Below are positions 23,734-32,530 of a DNA stretch of 46,625 nucleotides, piece after piece (the first letter of the stretch is position 1; every line of letters starts with the position of its first letter). The notes under the pieces are model-generated. The model saw only the letters and a list, made by a program, of their open reading frames with translations, ran no database searches and had not been told where the DNA came from. A program made the translations under genes and the position numbers. Origin of the DNA: Caloramator sp. (GTDB lineage: Bacteria > Bacillota > Clostridia > Clostridiales > Caloramatoraceae); assembly GCA_026418935.1 (NCBI GenBank), contig JAOAAJ010000107.1:1-46625 (forward strand). The letters run 5' to 3'.

Positions 23734-25184
23734 GACCAGAAAGACAGTATCCTGTTTATCACTAATAAAAATTTGTTTTGCTTATATACCTCAATCCTAT
23801 AGGAATGTCCCATAACATCATCTTTACCAATAGATTTGACAACTATTTCGTCCATACCATCTCCATCTATATCACAAACTTCTTCAACTATCCTTACCAT
23901 ATAGAAATACCTTCTTGCAGGTCTTTTCCCAAAATTATATTTTGTTTTAAAATTAGTATCCAAAACTTCAAAGGTTTGAATATTTCCTACCTTAAACATC
24001 ATATTGTTTCGTCCGATGTTGTTTATCAAGTATCCACCATTAAATTTAAATATATTTGTTATATCCTTCTTTTTAATTTGTTTTTTATACCTATATTTAA
24101 ACTGACCTTCTTTAAAATCGTATTTATATATATTGGTTTTATTTTCACCCTTTGATAAAACAATTATTCCATCTTCTATCATAAAGGCAGATGGCAATAT
24201 ATCCTCTCCAATTTTCCCAAAAAACATTAAAATAAGCTCTCCTTTATTTAGCTTATATATTTCAATATCTGCATTTCTATTCAAAGTCACTATTTCTTCT
24301 AATCCATCTTTGTCTAAATCTCCTGTTTTTATGTTTACAACATCTCTATTTTTTATATTAGTTTTTGCATATACGTCTCCCCAATTTGAAAATATAACAA
24401 GCTCTCCCTTTGGAGTTACTGCACAAAAGTTACTTTCACCTTTATAATTTATGCTTTCTATAAACTGTATAGGAAAGTCAACTTTAAATTTAAACTCACC
24501 AATAATTTCATCTCCATTTTTATTTAACCTATATACTTCTGTATATTTTAACTTATTCGAGATCCTATATATTACCTTTTTTCCTCCTTCATCAATTATT
24601 GCAGTATATCTTCGTCCCACAGTTTTAAGATAGAGTTCCTCTTGAGATAAACTTAATAGATTATCTCCCTGAAAACTTTGAAAATAGTCATCTGATATGG
24701 CATATTTATTAAGTCCAAATTGTCCAATTTCGTCTAATATAAATCTTGAGGTACCCCTTAACAATGAAGCTATTAATAAAAAATAAGAAATATATAGTAT
24801 AATTTTATTTGCACCTATTTCTTCTATATCTTTATCCACATAGTCCACATAAACACCTGAGGATATATCGTGAAAAGTTCTAAGCTTTTTATCAAACAGT
24901 GCATATATATAACCTATATAAAAAAAGCTTGATGCTATTCTAAATATTTCTCTCTTTAGAGCTATTTTAAAGGAAAAATTTGAAAGTCTAATTTTTAAAA
25001 GCATCATTCCTAATGTCTGCCCATATTTAGCCTGCATAAATACCCTATATATAAACAAAGCTAAAAGAGCTAAAATATATGAATACGCACCAATTTCTGA
25101 TAATATCAAATAAACAATAATAAATACTACCCAATCTATTAAAAAAGCAGCAGAGCGGGAAACAATAAGTAATAGTCTTTCCAT
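23730..25184 (-). CDS. RDD-domain membrane protein with FG-GAP-like extracytoplasmic domain
   Basis: A 484-residue protein with two halves. The N-terminal RDD domain (about 1-125) has RSAAFLIDWVVF (the Arg-Asp pair), KYGQTLGMMLLKIRL and helices, ending KLRTFHDISSGVYV. Another membrane helix lies near 128-145. The rest is a large beta-rich region with repeats like DLDKDGLEEIV near 295 and DIDGDGMDEIVV near 443, which are the Ca-binding loops of FG-GAP/VCBS propeller repeats. Function unknown; it may be a transporter-like anchor carrying a calcium-binding propeller. Its stop codon lies in the metG promoter. Confidence 0.8.
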   Translation of the reverse strand: MERLLLIVSRSAAFLIDWVVFIIVYLILSEIGAYSYILALLALFIYRVFMQAKYGQTLGMMLLKIRLSNFSFKIALKREIFRIASSFFYIGYIYALFDKKLRTFHDISSGVYVDYVDKDIEEIGANKIILYISYFLLIASLLRGTSRFILDEIGQFGLNKYAISDDYFQSFQGDNLLSLSQEELYLKTVGRRYTAIIDEGGKKVIYRISNKLKYTEVYRLNKNGDEIIGEFKFKVDFPIQFIESINYKGESNFCAVTPKGELVIFSNWGDVYAKTNIKNRDVVNIKTGDLDKDGLEEIVTLNRNADIEIYKLNKGELILMFFGKIGEDILPSAFMIEDGIIVLSKGENKTNIYKYDFKEGQFKYRYKKQIKKKDITNIFKFNGGYLINNIGRNNMMFKVGNIQTFEVLDTNFKTKYNFGKRPARRYFYMVRIVEEVCDIDGDGMDEIVVKSIGKDDVMGHSYRIEVYKQNKFLLVINRILSFWS

Positions 25185-25224
25185 AATAACACCTCATACT
25201 TATTTTTTCCCGCTTCTTTATTTT

Positions 25225-26664
25225 TTACGCTTCTTTGTATATAACCCTATTTCTTCCTGACTTTTTAGCATTATATAGGGCTTCATCTGCTAAATCTATT
25301 GAATAGTCTATGTTATTTTTATATTTTGTAACACCTATACTTATTGTAAACTTTATATTCAAATTATCTTCTTGGTATGTGAAGGATTCTACCTTTTTTC
25401 TAAGTCTTTCAGCAATGTTTAAAGCATCCTTTTTATCTACACCTGAAATTACTAATAGGAATTCTTCACCACCAAATCTTATTGCATAGTCTCCCTCTCT
25501 TATGCTCTGTTTTAAAATATTTGCTAATGCCCTTAATACTTTATCCCCAACCATATGACCGTAGGTATCATTTATCCTTTTGAAATAATCAATATCTGCC
25601 ATCATAAAATATGCATCAACATTATCCTCTTGAAGTTTAGAAGATAGCTGTTCTACTAAAAACCTTTTGTTATATAAACCTGTTAATGCATCCATATTAG
25701 CCTTATCGTTTAAGTCAGTTTTATCTTTATTAAGCCTCTCAATTATTTCATTAAATTTATTTTTAAACACTTCAACTTCTACTATATTGTCAAGCATACT
25801 ATCGGCACTTTTTATTCTTGTTAAAGTTGTTATGCTGACTATTACCCTATTTATATATTTATTTATAGATTCAGAAATTATATAGGCAAAAACTATTGCC
25901 ATAACAACAGTTAAAAAGAAATAAAGTGCAACCTTTTTAAATAGGTCATTTAAAAATTCATTTCTTATATCTTCTCTATCTATCGTAACAATCATATTAA
26001 AATCCGTGTTTTTTATTTGTTCCCTTATATCTTCTATATATTTTTCATCCTTTTGCGACATCTCAAATAGATTTTTACCAAAACTATCCTGTATAACTAT
26101 ATTCCCTAATCCAACCAAATTATAATCCTTTAAAACATAATCAAACTTCTTTGAATTTATATATCCAACAACTACACCATATCTTCCATCTTCTCTGTAG
26201 GGAGCTGAAAAAGCTACATAATCTACTCCATCCTCTTCAATCACTGTACAAAAACTTCCATTATCAAATAAAAGCCTCTCTTTTATATTTAAACTTTCAT
26301 ATTTCTTATATAAAGTATAATTCCTCTTTACTTCTATCATCCATCCATTTTTATCTATATATTTAATTTTTGTATATTCGTCTCTTGTTAATAAAAATCT
26401 TCTCAAAACTCCTTCAATCTCTTCTTTTTTATAGGTCTTAAGGTTATCTGAATTTGCAAGAAGTCTCATATCGTTTATATTCATTTCCACAAAAGCTTCA
26501 AGATATCTCTTATTCCTATTTAATATCTCTACTATATTTTTTTCATCATTTTCTGTAAAAGTATTGGTTACTGATAAAAGAAAAGTAGATGAAAACATAA
26601 TTAGCGGAAGTATTGAAATCGCTAATAAAAACATCGTTATAACTGCCTTTAATCTTTTAAACAT
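25225..26664 (-). CDS. Membrane diguanylate cyclase with Cache-like sensor
   Basis: Makes c-di-GMP. 479 residues: membrane helix about 10-30, extracytoplasmic Cache-like sensor about 35-240, second helix about 245-270, a coiled region, and a GGDEF domain from about 325 (DALTGLYNKRFLVEQ). The active-site motif is GGEEF at 398-402 and is intact. An RxxD motif (REGD) ends five residues before GGEEF, the classic inhibitory I-site, so product inhibition is expected. The upstream gene is a paralogue of the sensor half only, 12 nt away, and the RBS GGGTGGG lies in that gap. Confidence 0.93.
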   Translation of the reverse strand: MFKRLKAVITMFLLAISILPLIMFSSTFLLSVTNTFTENDEKNIVEILNRNKRYLEAFVEMNINDMRLLANSDNLKTYKKEEIEGVLRRFLLTRDEYTKIKYIDKNGWMIEVKRNYTLYKKYESLNIKERLLFDNGSFCTVIEEDGVDYVAFSAPYREDGRYGVVVGYINSKKFDYVLKDYNLVGLGNIVIQDSFGKNLFEMSQKDEKYIEDIREQIKNTDFNMIVTIDREDIRNEFLNDLFKKVALYFFLTVVMAIVFAYIISESINKYINRVIVSITTLTRIKSADSMLDNIVEVEVFKNKFNEIIERLNKDKTDLNDKANMDALTGLYNKRFLVEQLSSKLQEDNVDAYFMMADIDYFKRINDTYGHMVGDKVLRALANILKQSIREGDYAIRFGGEEFLLVISGVDKKDALNIAERLRKKVESFTYQEDNLNIKFTISIGVTKYKNNIDYSIDLADEALYNAKKSGRNRVIYKEA

Positions 26665-26676
26665 TTTAACCCACCC

Positions 26677-27630
26677 TTAACCTTTGTTAATATATATAAA
26701 AAACTTATTGATTTGGGTCTTTAATTTGCTAAATTCATAAACTTTATAAAAGAAAATGTTTTTGCCTTTTATTCTATCTTTATTTTCTACAGCTTCTATT
26801 ATCTCCTCCATTGCCTCTTGTACCTGATTTGCTATATAGTTTGCAATTGGTATTATAGATATAATTATAAATATTAAAAATACAATTATTTTTAATAGTA
26901 TATTTTTATAGAGTATGTCCTTAAAATACTGATTGTTTATATCAGCAACTAAAGTCCAGTCTGAATTTTCTATTGGCAACTTTATTTCTGCATTTTGATT
27001 AAAATTCTTATCTGCTTTTTTAATTAGAAACTTGTCTCTGCTGTCCATTATATAAATCTCTGCAATTGCGTCTAAATTAATGTTATTAGTAAAAAAATCT
27101 ACTGTATCCGTTGGCATATAAGCAATACAAGTTGCATAAACCTCCTGACCTATTAAAAAGTTTGAGGCAAAGCACATATAAGCTTTGTTGTCCTCTTCGT
27201 TTGTGTAAAAGGCAATATCTCCGTGTTCAAGTGCATATTTATCAAAATAATCAAGCTGTGCCTTTTTGTATTCTCTAATCCTTCCACTTCTATGAACCTC
27301 TAAGACTTCACCATTCTTTTTTATAAATTTCATCTTTTCAAAATCATCTCTTACCTTCATTACTCTTTCAAATACATCTATTATCTCTTCTCTCTTTAGC
27401 GTTTTTACATTATCTGATGTTGCAACTAATTTAACATCTTTAATATTAACCTCTACAAACCTCTCAATATACCTTTTTTCCTTCTCAAGTACAGATTGTA
27501 TATTTCTTTTATCATTAGATATAAAAAAGTTAAAAGTATTATCAAAAAACAAAAACGCAAAAGTTAAAAGAGGCAACAGAGATGATATCATTATCAACAT
27601 TATTATAAAAAACCTAATACTTTTTTTCAT
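26677..27630 (-). CDS. Sensor-only paralogue of the adjacent diguanylate cyclase
   Basis: A 317-residue protein with the same layout as the sensor half of the next gene: basic N-terminus, membrane helix about 6-28, extracytoplasmic region, second helix about 244-264. Shared words include NIQSVLEKEKRYIERFVEVNI here and NIVEILNRNKRYLEAFVEMNI there, followed by LVATSDNVKTLKREEI and LLANSDNLKTYKKEEI. It stops about 50 residues after the second helix with no GGDEF or other output domain. The frame is not broken and the RBS GGAGAG is good, so it looks like a real gene. It may form a mixed dimer with the cyclase or act as a ligand sink. Confidence 0.85.
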   Translation of the reverse strand: MKKSIRFFIIMLIMISSLLPLLTFAFLFFDNTFNFFISNDKRNIQSVLEKEKRYIERFVEVNIKDVKLVATSDNVKTLKREEIIDVFERVMKVRDDFEKMKFIKKNGEVLEVHRSGRIREYKKAQLDYFDKYALEHGDIAFYTNEEDNKAYMCFASNFLIGQEVYATCIAYMPTDTVDFFTNNINLDAIAEIYIMDSRDKFLIKKADKNFNQNAEIKLPIENSDWTLVADINNQYFKDILYKNILLKIIVFLIFIIISIIPIANYIANQVQEAMEEIIEAVENKDRIKGKNIFFYKVYEFSKLKTQINKFFIYINKG

Positions 27631-27744
27631 ATATAGCTCTCCTCATATCACCTTTGTTTATTTATATTATATCAACAATTTGTCAAAAAAACATTAAAGT
27701 TGTCGTAAAATTTTAAAATATGACTTATATTTTTATAATAAATA

Positions 27745-27819
27745 CATAAAGCCCCATAAACGAGTTTAAGCATATATAGCAATCATAAGTAAATATATGC
27801 TTTAAATTCATTATGGGGC
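27745..27819 (-). terminator. Composite hairpin after the MATE gene
   Basis: Outer 9-bp stem GCCCCATAA / TTATGGGGC (27751-27759, 27811-27819) and inner stem TTTAAGCATATAT / ATATATGCTTTAAA with one bulge. On the minus strand it is followed by TTTATG, a weak T tail. It separates the MATE gene from the sensor pair. Confidence 0.65.
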
Positions 27820-27825
27820 CAAAAA

Positions 27826-27850
27826 TTATAAGTGATATGGATGCCAGTAT
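27826..27850. repeat. 25-nt repeat, copy A
   Basis: TTATAAGTGATATGGATGCC plus AGTAT. It matches 39594-39618 at 22 of 25 positions; all three differences are A/G transitions. It lies just beyond the outer stem of a hairpin and before the MATE stop. Confidence 0.55.
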
Positions 27851-29184
27851 TAAGTTTTTACTACCACCTTTTTCTCCCATCTACCTGTTCTATAATAAAT
27901 GTAGTTTAGAGTACTTCCTGCAACCCAGCCTATGCCTATGGACCACCAAACCCCCTCAATTCCAATTCTACTTGAAAGATACTGTGCAAGGGGTACTCTT
28001 ATTCCCCAAAGTGCAATTAAGCTTGTTATCATTGGTACCATTGTATCTCCCGAACCTCTTACTACTCCCGATACTATAAACATAAAGGCAAATGTAAAAT
28101 AGAACATACCAACTATTTTTAAATAATCTACTCCAAAAGCAACTACTTCTTTTTTTGAATTAAATATGCATATAAGAGGTCTTGCAAATATTATTGCAAG
28201 GGATGCAATTATGATAGAGAGCAAAACCCCTATTAAAAGTGTACCTCTAAATCCCTTTACAACTCTATCCTTTTTATTTGCACCCAAATTTTGTCCAGTA
28301 AAGGAGGATACAGCTGCACTTAAACTCATTATAGGCATAGACATAAATGAGTCTATTCTACCTGCTGCACCAAAGGCAGCCATTGCATCTACTCCAAAGA
28401 CATTAATGATTGAATTTAAAAATACCATAGCTAATGACACCAAAGTCTGCTGTACTCCCATTGGTATTCCTATCTTAATTATTTTTTTCAATATCTCCTT
28501 ATCCGACTTTATATTATCTAATCTAATTTTAAATAGTTCGTGCTTTTTGTTTATGTAATTCACACTAAATATAAAGGATACAGCCTGTGCTATAACTGTT
28601 GCAACAGCAGCTCCAACAACTCCAAGTTTAAATACAAAAATAAATACAGGATCAAGTATTATATTTATAACTGTTGCTATCATAAGAAAATATAGAGGTG
28701 TCTTTGAATCCCCCATACCTCTTAATATTGCTGCAACTCCATTATATCCAAACATAAATACCATACCTAAAAACATTATTATAAGGTATTTATTTGCCTC
28801 ATTTAAGATTGCTTTTGGTGTATTAATTAAGATTAACACTGGCTTTGAAACCACTACTCCTAAAATAGTAACTACCGCCGAAGATATTAATAAAAAATAT
28901 AAGGTAGTATTTATTGATTTTTTTACATTGTCGTAGTCCTTGGCACCAAAGTATTGGGATATAATAATACTGCTTCCCATAGTTACTCCCATAATTAATG
29001 AAATAAGCATAAATAAAATTGGAAAACTAACTGTTACGGCAGCAAGTCCCTTTTCTCCAACACCCTTACCTACCCAAATACTATCAACAGTATTGTATAG
29101 AGTTTGAAGAAGATTACCTAAAAGCATTGGTATTGCAAAGTATACTATTTGTTTTATTTCATTTCCCTTTGTTAAATCCCTCAC
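27850..29184 (-). CDS. MATE-family efflux transporter
   Basis: Multidrug/organic-compound exporter driven by Na+ or H+. The 444-residue protein has about twelve membrane helices in two repeated halves (PMLLGNLLQTLYNTVDSIWVG in the first; GIPMGVQQTLVSLAMVFLN at the start of the second), typical of the NorM/DinF group. Start is GTG at 29184 with GGAGGAG 5 nt upstream. It stands alone between the spmAB pair and the sensor genes. Substrate not predictable. Confidence 0.93.
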   Translation of the reverse strand: MRDLTKGNEIKQIVYFAIPMLLGNLLQTLYNTVDSIWVGKGVGEKGLAAVTVSFPILFMLISLIMGVTMGSSIIISQYFGAKDYDNVKKSINTTLYFLLISSAVVTILGVVVSKPVLILINTPKAILNEANKYLIIMFLGMVFMFGYNGVAAILRGMGDSKTPLYFLMIATVINIILDPVFIFVFKLGVVGAAVATVIAQAVSFIFSVNYINKKHELFKIRLDNIKSDKEILKKIIKIGIPMGVQQTLVSLAMVFLNSIINVFGVDAMAAFGAAGRIDSFMSMPIMSLSAAVSSFTGQNLGANKKDRVVKGFRGTLLIGVLLSIIIASLAIIFARPLICIFNSKKEVVAFGVDYLKIVGMFYFTFAFMFIVSGVVRGSGDTMVPMITSLIALWGIRVPLAQYLSSRIGIEGVWWSIGIGWVAGSTLNYIYYRTGRWEKKVVVKT

Positions 29185-29265
29185 TTTATCTCCTCCTTTG
29201 TACCTTTATATTATATATCAAAATATTAAGTTGATGTAATATTAAATATAAACAATTAGTTCTAA

Positions 29266-29778
29266 TTACCGAAATATCCATATAAAGTTACAAACTATAA
29301 TGCAGCTTAATATATGTGCAATTAGAGCTACTATCAAAGCGTGTCTTATTTTTTTTACACCTATGCTTCCAAAGTATAAAGAAATTGTGTAAAATATAGT
29401 TTCACTTGAACCCATAATAAGTGCTGCAATAAACCCTTCTGTGGAATCAACTCCATAGGTCTTCATTATATCTGTCATAACCGATACAGCCCCACTTCCA
29501 GATAAGGGCTTTATTAAAATCATAGGAACTACACCCGAAGGTATGTTTAAAAAATTGTTTAGAGGTGTTAATAGTTTGATAAACAAATCAAGGGCACCTG
29601 AACGTCTAAATACATCTATTGCAAATATCATTGTCAAAAGAAAGGGAGCTATATTAAAAACAGTTTTAAATCCATCCTTTGCACCGTCAACAAAAACTTC
29701 ATATACCTTAACACCCTTAACCATTGAATAAACAAGAACAAACAAAATAAAAACCGGAACAAAATATATAGAAATCAT
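29266..29778 (-). CDS. spmB: Spore maturation protein B
   Basis: Membrane protein of 170 residues needed, with SpmA, for dehydration of the spore core in B. subtilis. Family features: VYEVFVDGAKDGFKTVFNIAPFL near residue 25, FLNIPSGVVPMILIKPLSGSGA near 92, and IMGSSETIFYTISLYFGS near 140; the nucleoside-recognition (Gate) fold is typical. Its ATG overlaps the spmA stop by 4 nt, so they are coupled. Confidence 0.94.
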   Translation of the reverse strand: MISIYFVPVFILFVLVYSMVKGVKVYEVFVDGAKDGFKTVFNIAPFLLTMIFAIDVFRRSGALDLFIKLLTPLNNFLNIPSGVVPMILIKPLSGSGAVSVMTDIMKTYGVDSTEGFIAALIMGSSETIFYTISLYFGSIGVKKIRHALIVALIAHILSCIIVCNFIWIFR

Positions 29779-30353
29779 TTATACCACCTTCTAAAAATTG
29801 CTTCAAGAACTAATGCTATAAGTAGAGTTAAAATACTAACTGCTATTGTAGGACCTATTATACTTGATGGAGATGTTGAACCTAAATTAGCCCTTATTGA
29901 TATTACTGTTGCTGGAATTAGCTGTATGCAAGCACTATTTATTATGATAAATTTAATCATATAATCTGATGCAGTATCCTTTTTACTGTTTATTTTCTGC
30001 ATCTCTTCCATAGCTTTTATTCCAAAGGGAGTTGCTGCATTAGAAAGCCCAAGCATATTACTTGCAAGATTCATTACTATAAAATAGAGTGCTTTTTTGT
30101 TTTTATTTTCAAGTTGTGGGAAAAGAACCTTCATAGGAAGTCTCAATATCTCATAAAATAACTCTATAAGTCCTGATTTTTCACAGAGCTTCATTATACC
30201 AGACCATATAGCCATAATTCCAAGAAGGCTTATACAGAGCTTTACAGAGCTTTCTGCCGATTGTGCAATTATATTTGTAAAATCAACTGGGTTATAAAAA
30301 AAGCTAACCAATATACCTACTAAAATCATCAAAAACCATATAACATTAACCAT
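29775..30353 (-). CDS. spmA: Spore maturation protein A
   Basis: Membrane partner of SpmB, 192 residues, nucleoside-recognition/Gate fold. Markers: GIMAIWSGIMKLCEKSGL near residue 45, NMLGLSNAATPFGIKAMEEM near 100 and IQLIPATVISIRANLGS near 148. The ATG has TAGGAG 6 nt upstream. The pair stands in the large interval between abrB and metG, not with the usual dacB neighbour. Confidence 0.94.
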   Translation of the reverse strand: MVNVIWFLMILVGILVSFFYNPVDFTNIIAQSAESSVKLCISLLGIMAIWSGIMKLCEKSGLIELFYEILRLPMKVLFPQLENKNKKALYFIVMNLASNMLGLSNAATPFGIKAMEEMQKINSKKDTASDYMIKFIIINSACIQLIPATVISIRANLGSTSPSSIIGPTIAVSILTLLIALVLEAIFRRWYK

Positions 30354-30422
30354 TTTGTGCTCCTACAACTTATTCTCCTTAAAAATATATACGAAATTTA
30401 ACAAAATTAGTATTTATTTTTA

Positions 30423-30451
30423 TTGACAAAAATTTTGACTTATCTTAAAAT
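30423..30451 (+). promoter_or_regulatory. Sigma-A promoter for the 157-residue gene
   Basis: TTGACA (30423-30428), a 17-nt spacer and TAAAAT (30446-30451) on the plus strand, about 80 nt before the start at 30532. Confidence 0.6.
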
Positions 30452-30531
30452 TAACATAACATTAACCACCATTTACATAGACTATGCTAATATTTAATTA
30501 GAAACCTCAAAAATTTACGGGGGTGGTTTGG

Positions 30532-31002
30532 ATGATTTTAAAGCCAATGGAAGTTAAGAATTTAAAGAGAGGAAAATGGATTGACGTTGAAGTATCAGAC
30601 GGGGATGTGCGTGTACTTCGCAGAAATTACTGTGGAGTTTATGAGCTATTCCACAGAGATAATCCAAGAAAAATAGAGTACTTTGAAGACCTTCAACTTT
30701 TTAAGATTAGATATGGAACACTCATAAAAAAATTCCCACTCATTAACATATCAAAGCAAAGGCTTGAAATATACAAGGTAGCAGAGCATTTAGATTTATC
30801 ATCACTTCTAAAATGGTTTTCCACATATGGTATGGTTAATTTAAAAAAGTCAATAAACATAGATGGAATTAAAATAGATTATTATCTATGGTCATCTGAT
30901 GCAGATACTTGTAATTGTGAGTTCCAAATTGTTACAAGTAAAGATGGATATACCATAAACATATCTAAAGAACCTTATGAAAAGATTAAAAGAGCATCAT
31001 AA
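30532..31002 (+). CDS. Uncharacterised 157-residue cytosolic protein
   Basis: Not recognised. The ATG at 30532 follows GGGGGTGG by 5 nt; an in-frame GTG 9 nt earlier is part of that ribosome site. No signal or membrane helix. The first half looks beta-rich (WIDVEVSDGDVRVLRRN), the middle is amphipathic helix (RLEIYKVAEHLDLSSLLKWF), and the end has a CxC (DTCNCEF) and GYTINISKEPYEKI. It has its own promoter and terminator and faces away from spmA. Confidence 0.75.
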   Translation: MILKPMEVKNLKRGKWIDVEVSDGDVRVLRRNYCGVYELFHRDNPRKIEYFEDLQLFKIRYGTLIKKFPLINISKQRLEIYKVAEHLDLSSLLKWFSTYGMVNLKKSINIDGIKIDYYLWSSDADTCNCEFQIVTSKDGYTINISKEPYEKIKRAS

Positions 31003-31056
31003 TGCTTAAAAATATAGTTTGTTTATAAGCATATAATAAACTTAATTACATTAAAA

Positions 31057-31097
31057 ACCCCATAAAGGATTTTTGATTCCTTTAATGGGGCTTTTTT
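31057..31097 (+). terminator. Terminator after the 157-residue gene
   Basis: Stem CCCCATAAAGGA / TCCTTTAATGGGG with one bulged base, followed on the plus strand by CTTTTTTAG. Confidence 0.85.
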
Positions 31098-31168
31098 AGT
31101 TAATAATCTAATTAAAATATTTAATTCTTTAACTTGACTTATTATTTATCCCAAAGAAACTATAATAC

Positions 31169-32518
31169 TTATTTATACTTTTTTATAAATTCAATCGCCT
31201 CTTCTCGTGAGCCTATTTTATTTCTAAATATTAGTTCATCTACCTTCTCTAATATTTCACCAACCTTTGGACCTTTAATGTTTAAGATACTACATACATC
31301 TTCACCAGAGACAAAGTTATTTTTCTTTTCCATATAATCATAGTATCTATCTATTAAATCTAATACAAATTCAAAATACTTATCACTCTCTCCATTTTCA
31401 TCAAGAAGGCTTCTTGTAGCAAGAACATCATATAACGATGATATTAATACAGACGGTAAATTTGAACCAAAATCCTTTATTAACTTATAAAGAGCCTTGT
31501 CACTTACACCCTGCTTAAAGAGCCCAAGTATCCTCATATGACCTTTTATAACAGATTTAATCAATGCTGCCTTTGTGTTAGACATAGGTAGCCTTTTAAG
31601 TATTACATTGAATTCATCTATACCCGTCATATCGTGTCCTTTAAATGTTATCTTCCCATCCATATCCTTAAAGGCCTTTACCTTACCTATGTCGTGAAGA
31701 AACACAGCAAGCTTTAAAACTTCTAATCTTTTAGATGTTCCTATATTTTCCTCAAAATACTCTTTTATTTTATTTCCCCATTTAGTATCATATAGTTCCT
31801 CATATCTATCCTCAAGAAACTTAAGTGCAAGTGTTGAGTGGGTATAGGCATCAACAAGATGATATTTGCATTTTCCTATATTTTTCATCTCCTTCATAAT
31901 AGGAAATATCATTTCTATGACACCCACGTCATCTAACATCTGTATATAATCATAGCTGTTTTTAAACTTTAATATTTTAAAAAGTTCATCAACTATTCTT
32001 TCACCCTTTATCTCCTCTATATATTCTACATCTCTCCTAAAGAGTCTTATGGTGTCATCTTCAATATTAAAGTTTAACTCACCCTTTAGCCTATATGCCC
32101 TTAAAATTCTTAAGGCATCATCTTTTATTATGTTCTCTGAGGTATGTCTTATTTTTTTATTATTAATATCCTCAATACCTCCAAGTACATCTATATATTC
32201 CTCTTTAACCAAATCATAGGCTACTGCATTTATGGTAAAATCCCTATTTTTTAAATCTTCCTCAATGTTTTGTCCCTTAAAATTTGAAAAATCAAATACA
32301 ATCCCATCTATAACAACCCTATAGACATCATCGTGTAGTTTAATAAGTTTACCTTCTAACCTTTCACTTAAATATTCTGCAACCTCCCTATAACAGGAAG
32401 TTGCAAAATCATAATCCTTCACTTCTCTATTTATCAAGATATCCCTTACAGCACCACCAACCAAATATATAGGAATATCCTTTTCTCTACTGTACTGCTT
32501 TATTAAGTCTAAATTCAT
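31169..32518 (-). CDS. cca: CCA-adding tRNA nucleotidyltransferase with HD domain
   Basis: Adds or repairs the tRNA 3' CCA end. 449 residues. The catalytic head has IYLVGGAVRDILINR near residue 18 and the metal pair DYDFAT near 35, followed by DFTINAVAYDL (motif B) and the RILRAYRLKGELNF region (motif D). A C-terminal HD phosphohydrolase domain (VFLHDIGKVKAF near 270, then GHD) may act on 2',3'-cyclic phosphates. The start at 32518 is chosen among several Met codons because AGGAG is 9 nt upstream. It begins 12 nt after the herA stop, so it is likely in the nurA-herA operon. Confidence 0.9.
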   Translation of the reverse strand: MNLDLIKQYSREKDIPIYLVGGAVRDILINREVKDYDFATSCYREVAEYLSERLEGKLIKLHDDVYRVVIDGIVFDFSNFKGQNIEEDLKNRDFTINAVAYDLVKEEYIDVLGGIEDINNKKIRHTSENIIKDDALRILRAYRLKGELNFNIEDDTIRLFRRDVEYIEEIKGERIVDELFKILKFKNSYDYIQMLDDVGVIEMIFPIMKEMKNIGKCKYHLVDAYTHSTLALKFLEDRYEELYDTKWGNKIKEYFEENIGTSKRLEVLKLAVFLHDIGKVKAFKDMDGKITFKGHDMTGIDEFNVILKRLPMSNTKAALIKSVIKGHMRILGLFKQGVSDKALYKLIKDFGSNLPSVLISSLYDVLATRSLLDENGESDKYFEFVLDLIDRYYDYMEKKNNFVSGEDVCSILNIKGPKVGEILEKVDELIFRNKIGSREEAIEFIKKYK

Positions 32519-32530
32519 CACCATCATCTC

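Noticed and set aside
23778-24155. Plus-strand frame opposite the RDD gene
   Set aside because: No ribosome site, skewed composition, and fully opposite a better supported gene.
26677-27630. Sensor-only gene as a frameshifted diguanylate cyclase
   Set aside because: The next frame begins a complete second sensor copy rather than a GGDEF remnant, so this is a separate short paralogue.
27631-27745. Possible Spo0A boxes TTTGTCAAA and TTGTCGTAA before the sensor gene
   Set aside because: The first is equally explained as a -35 (TTGACA on the other strand) and the second has mismatches in an AT-rich stretch.
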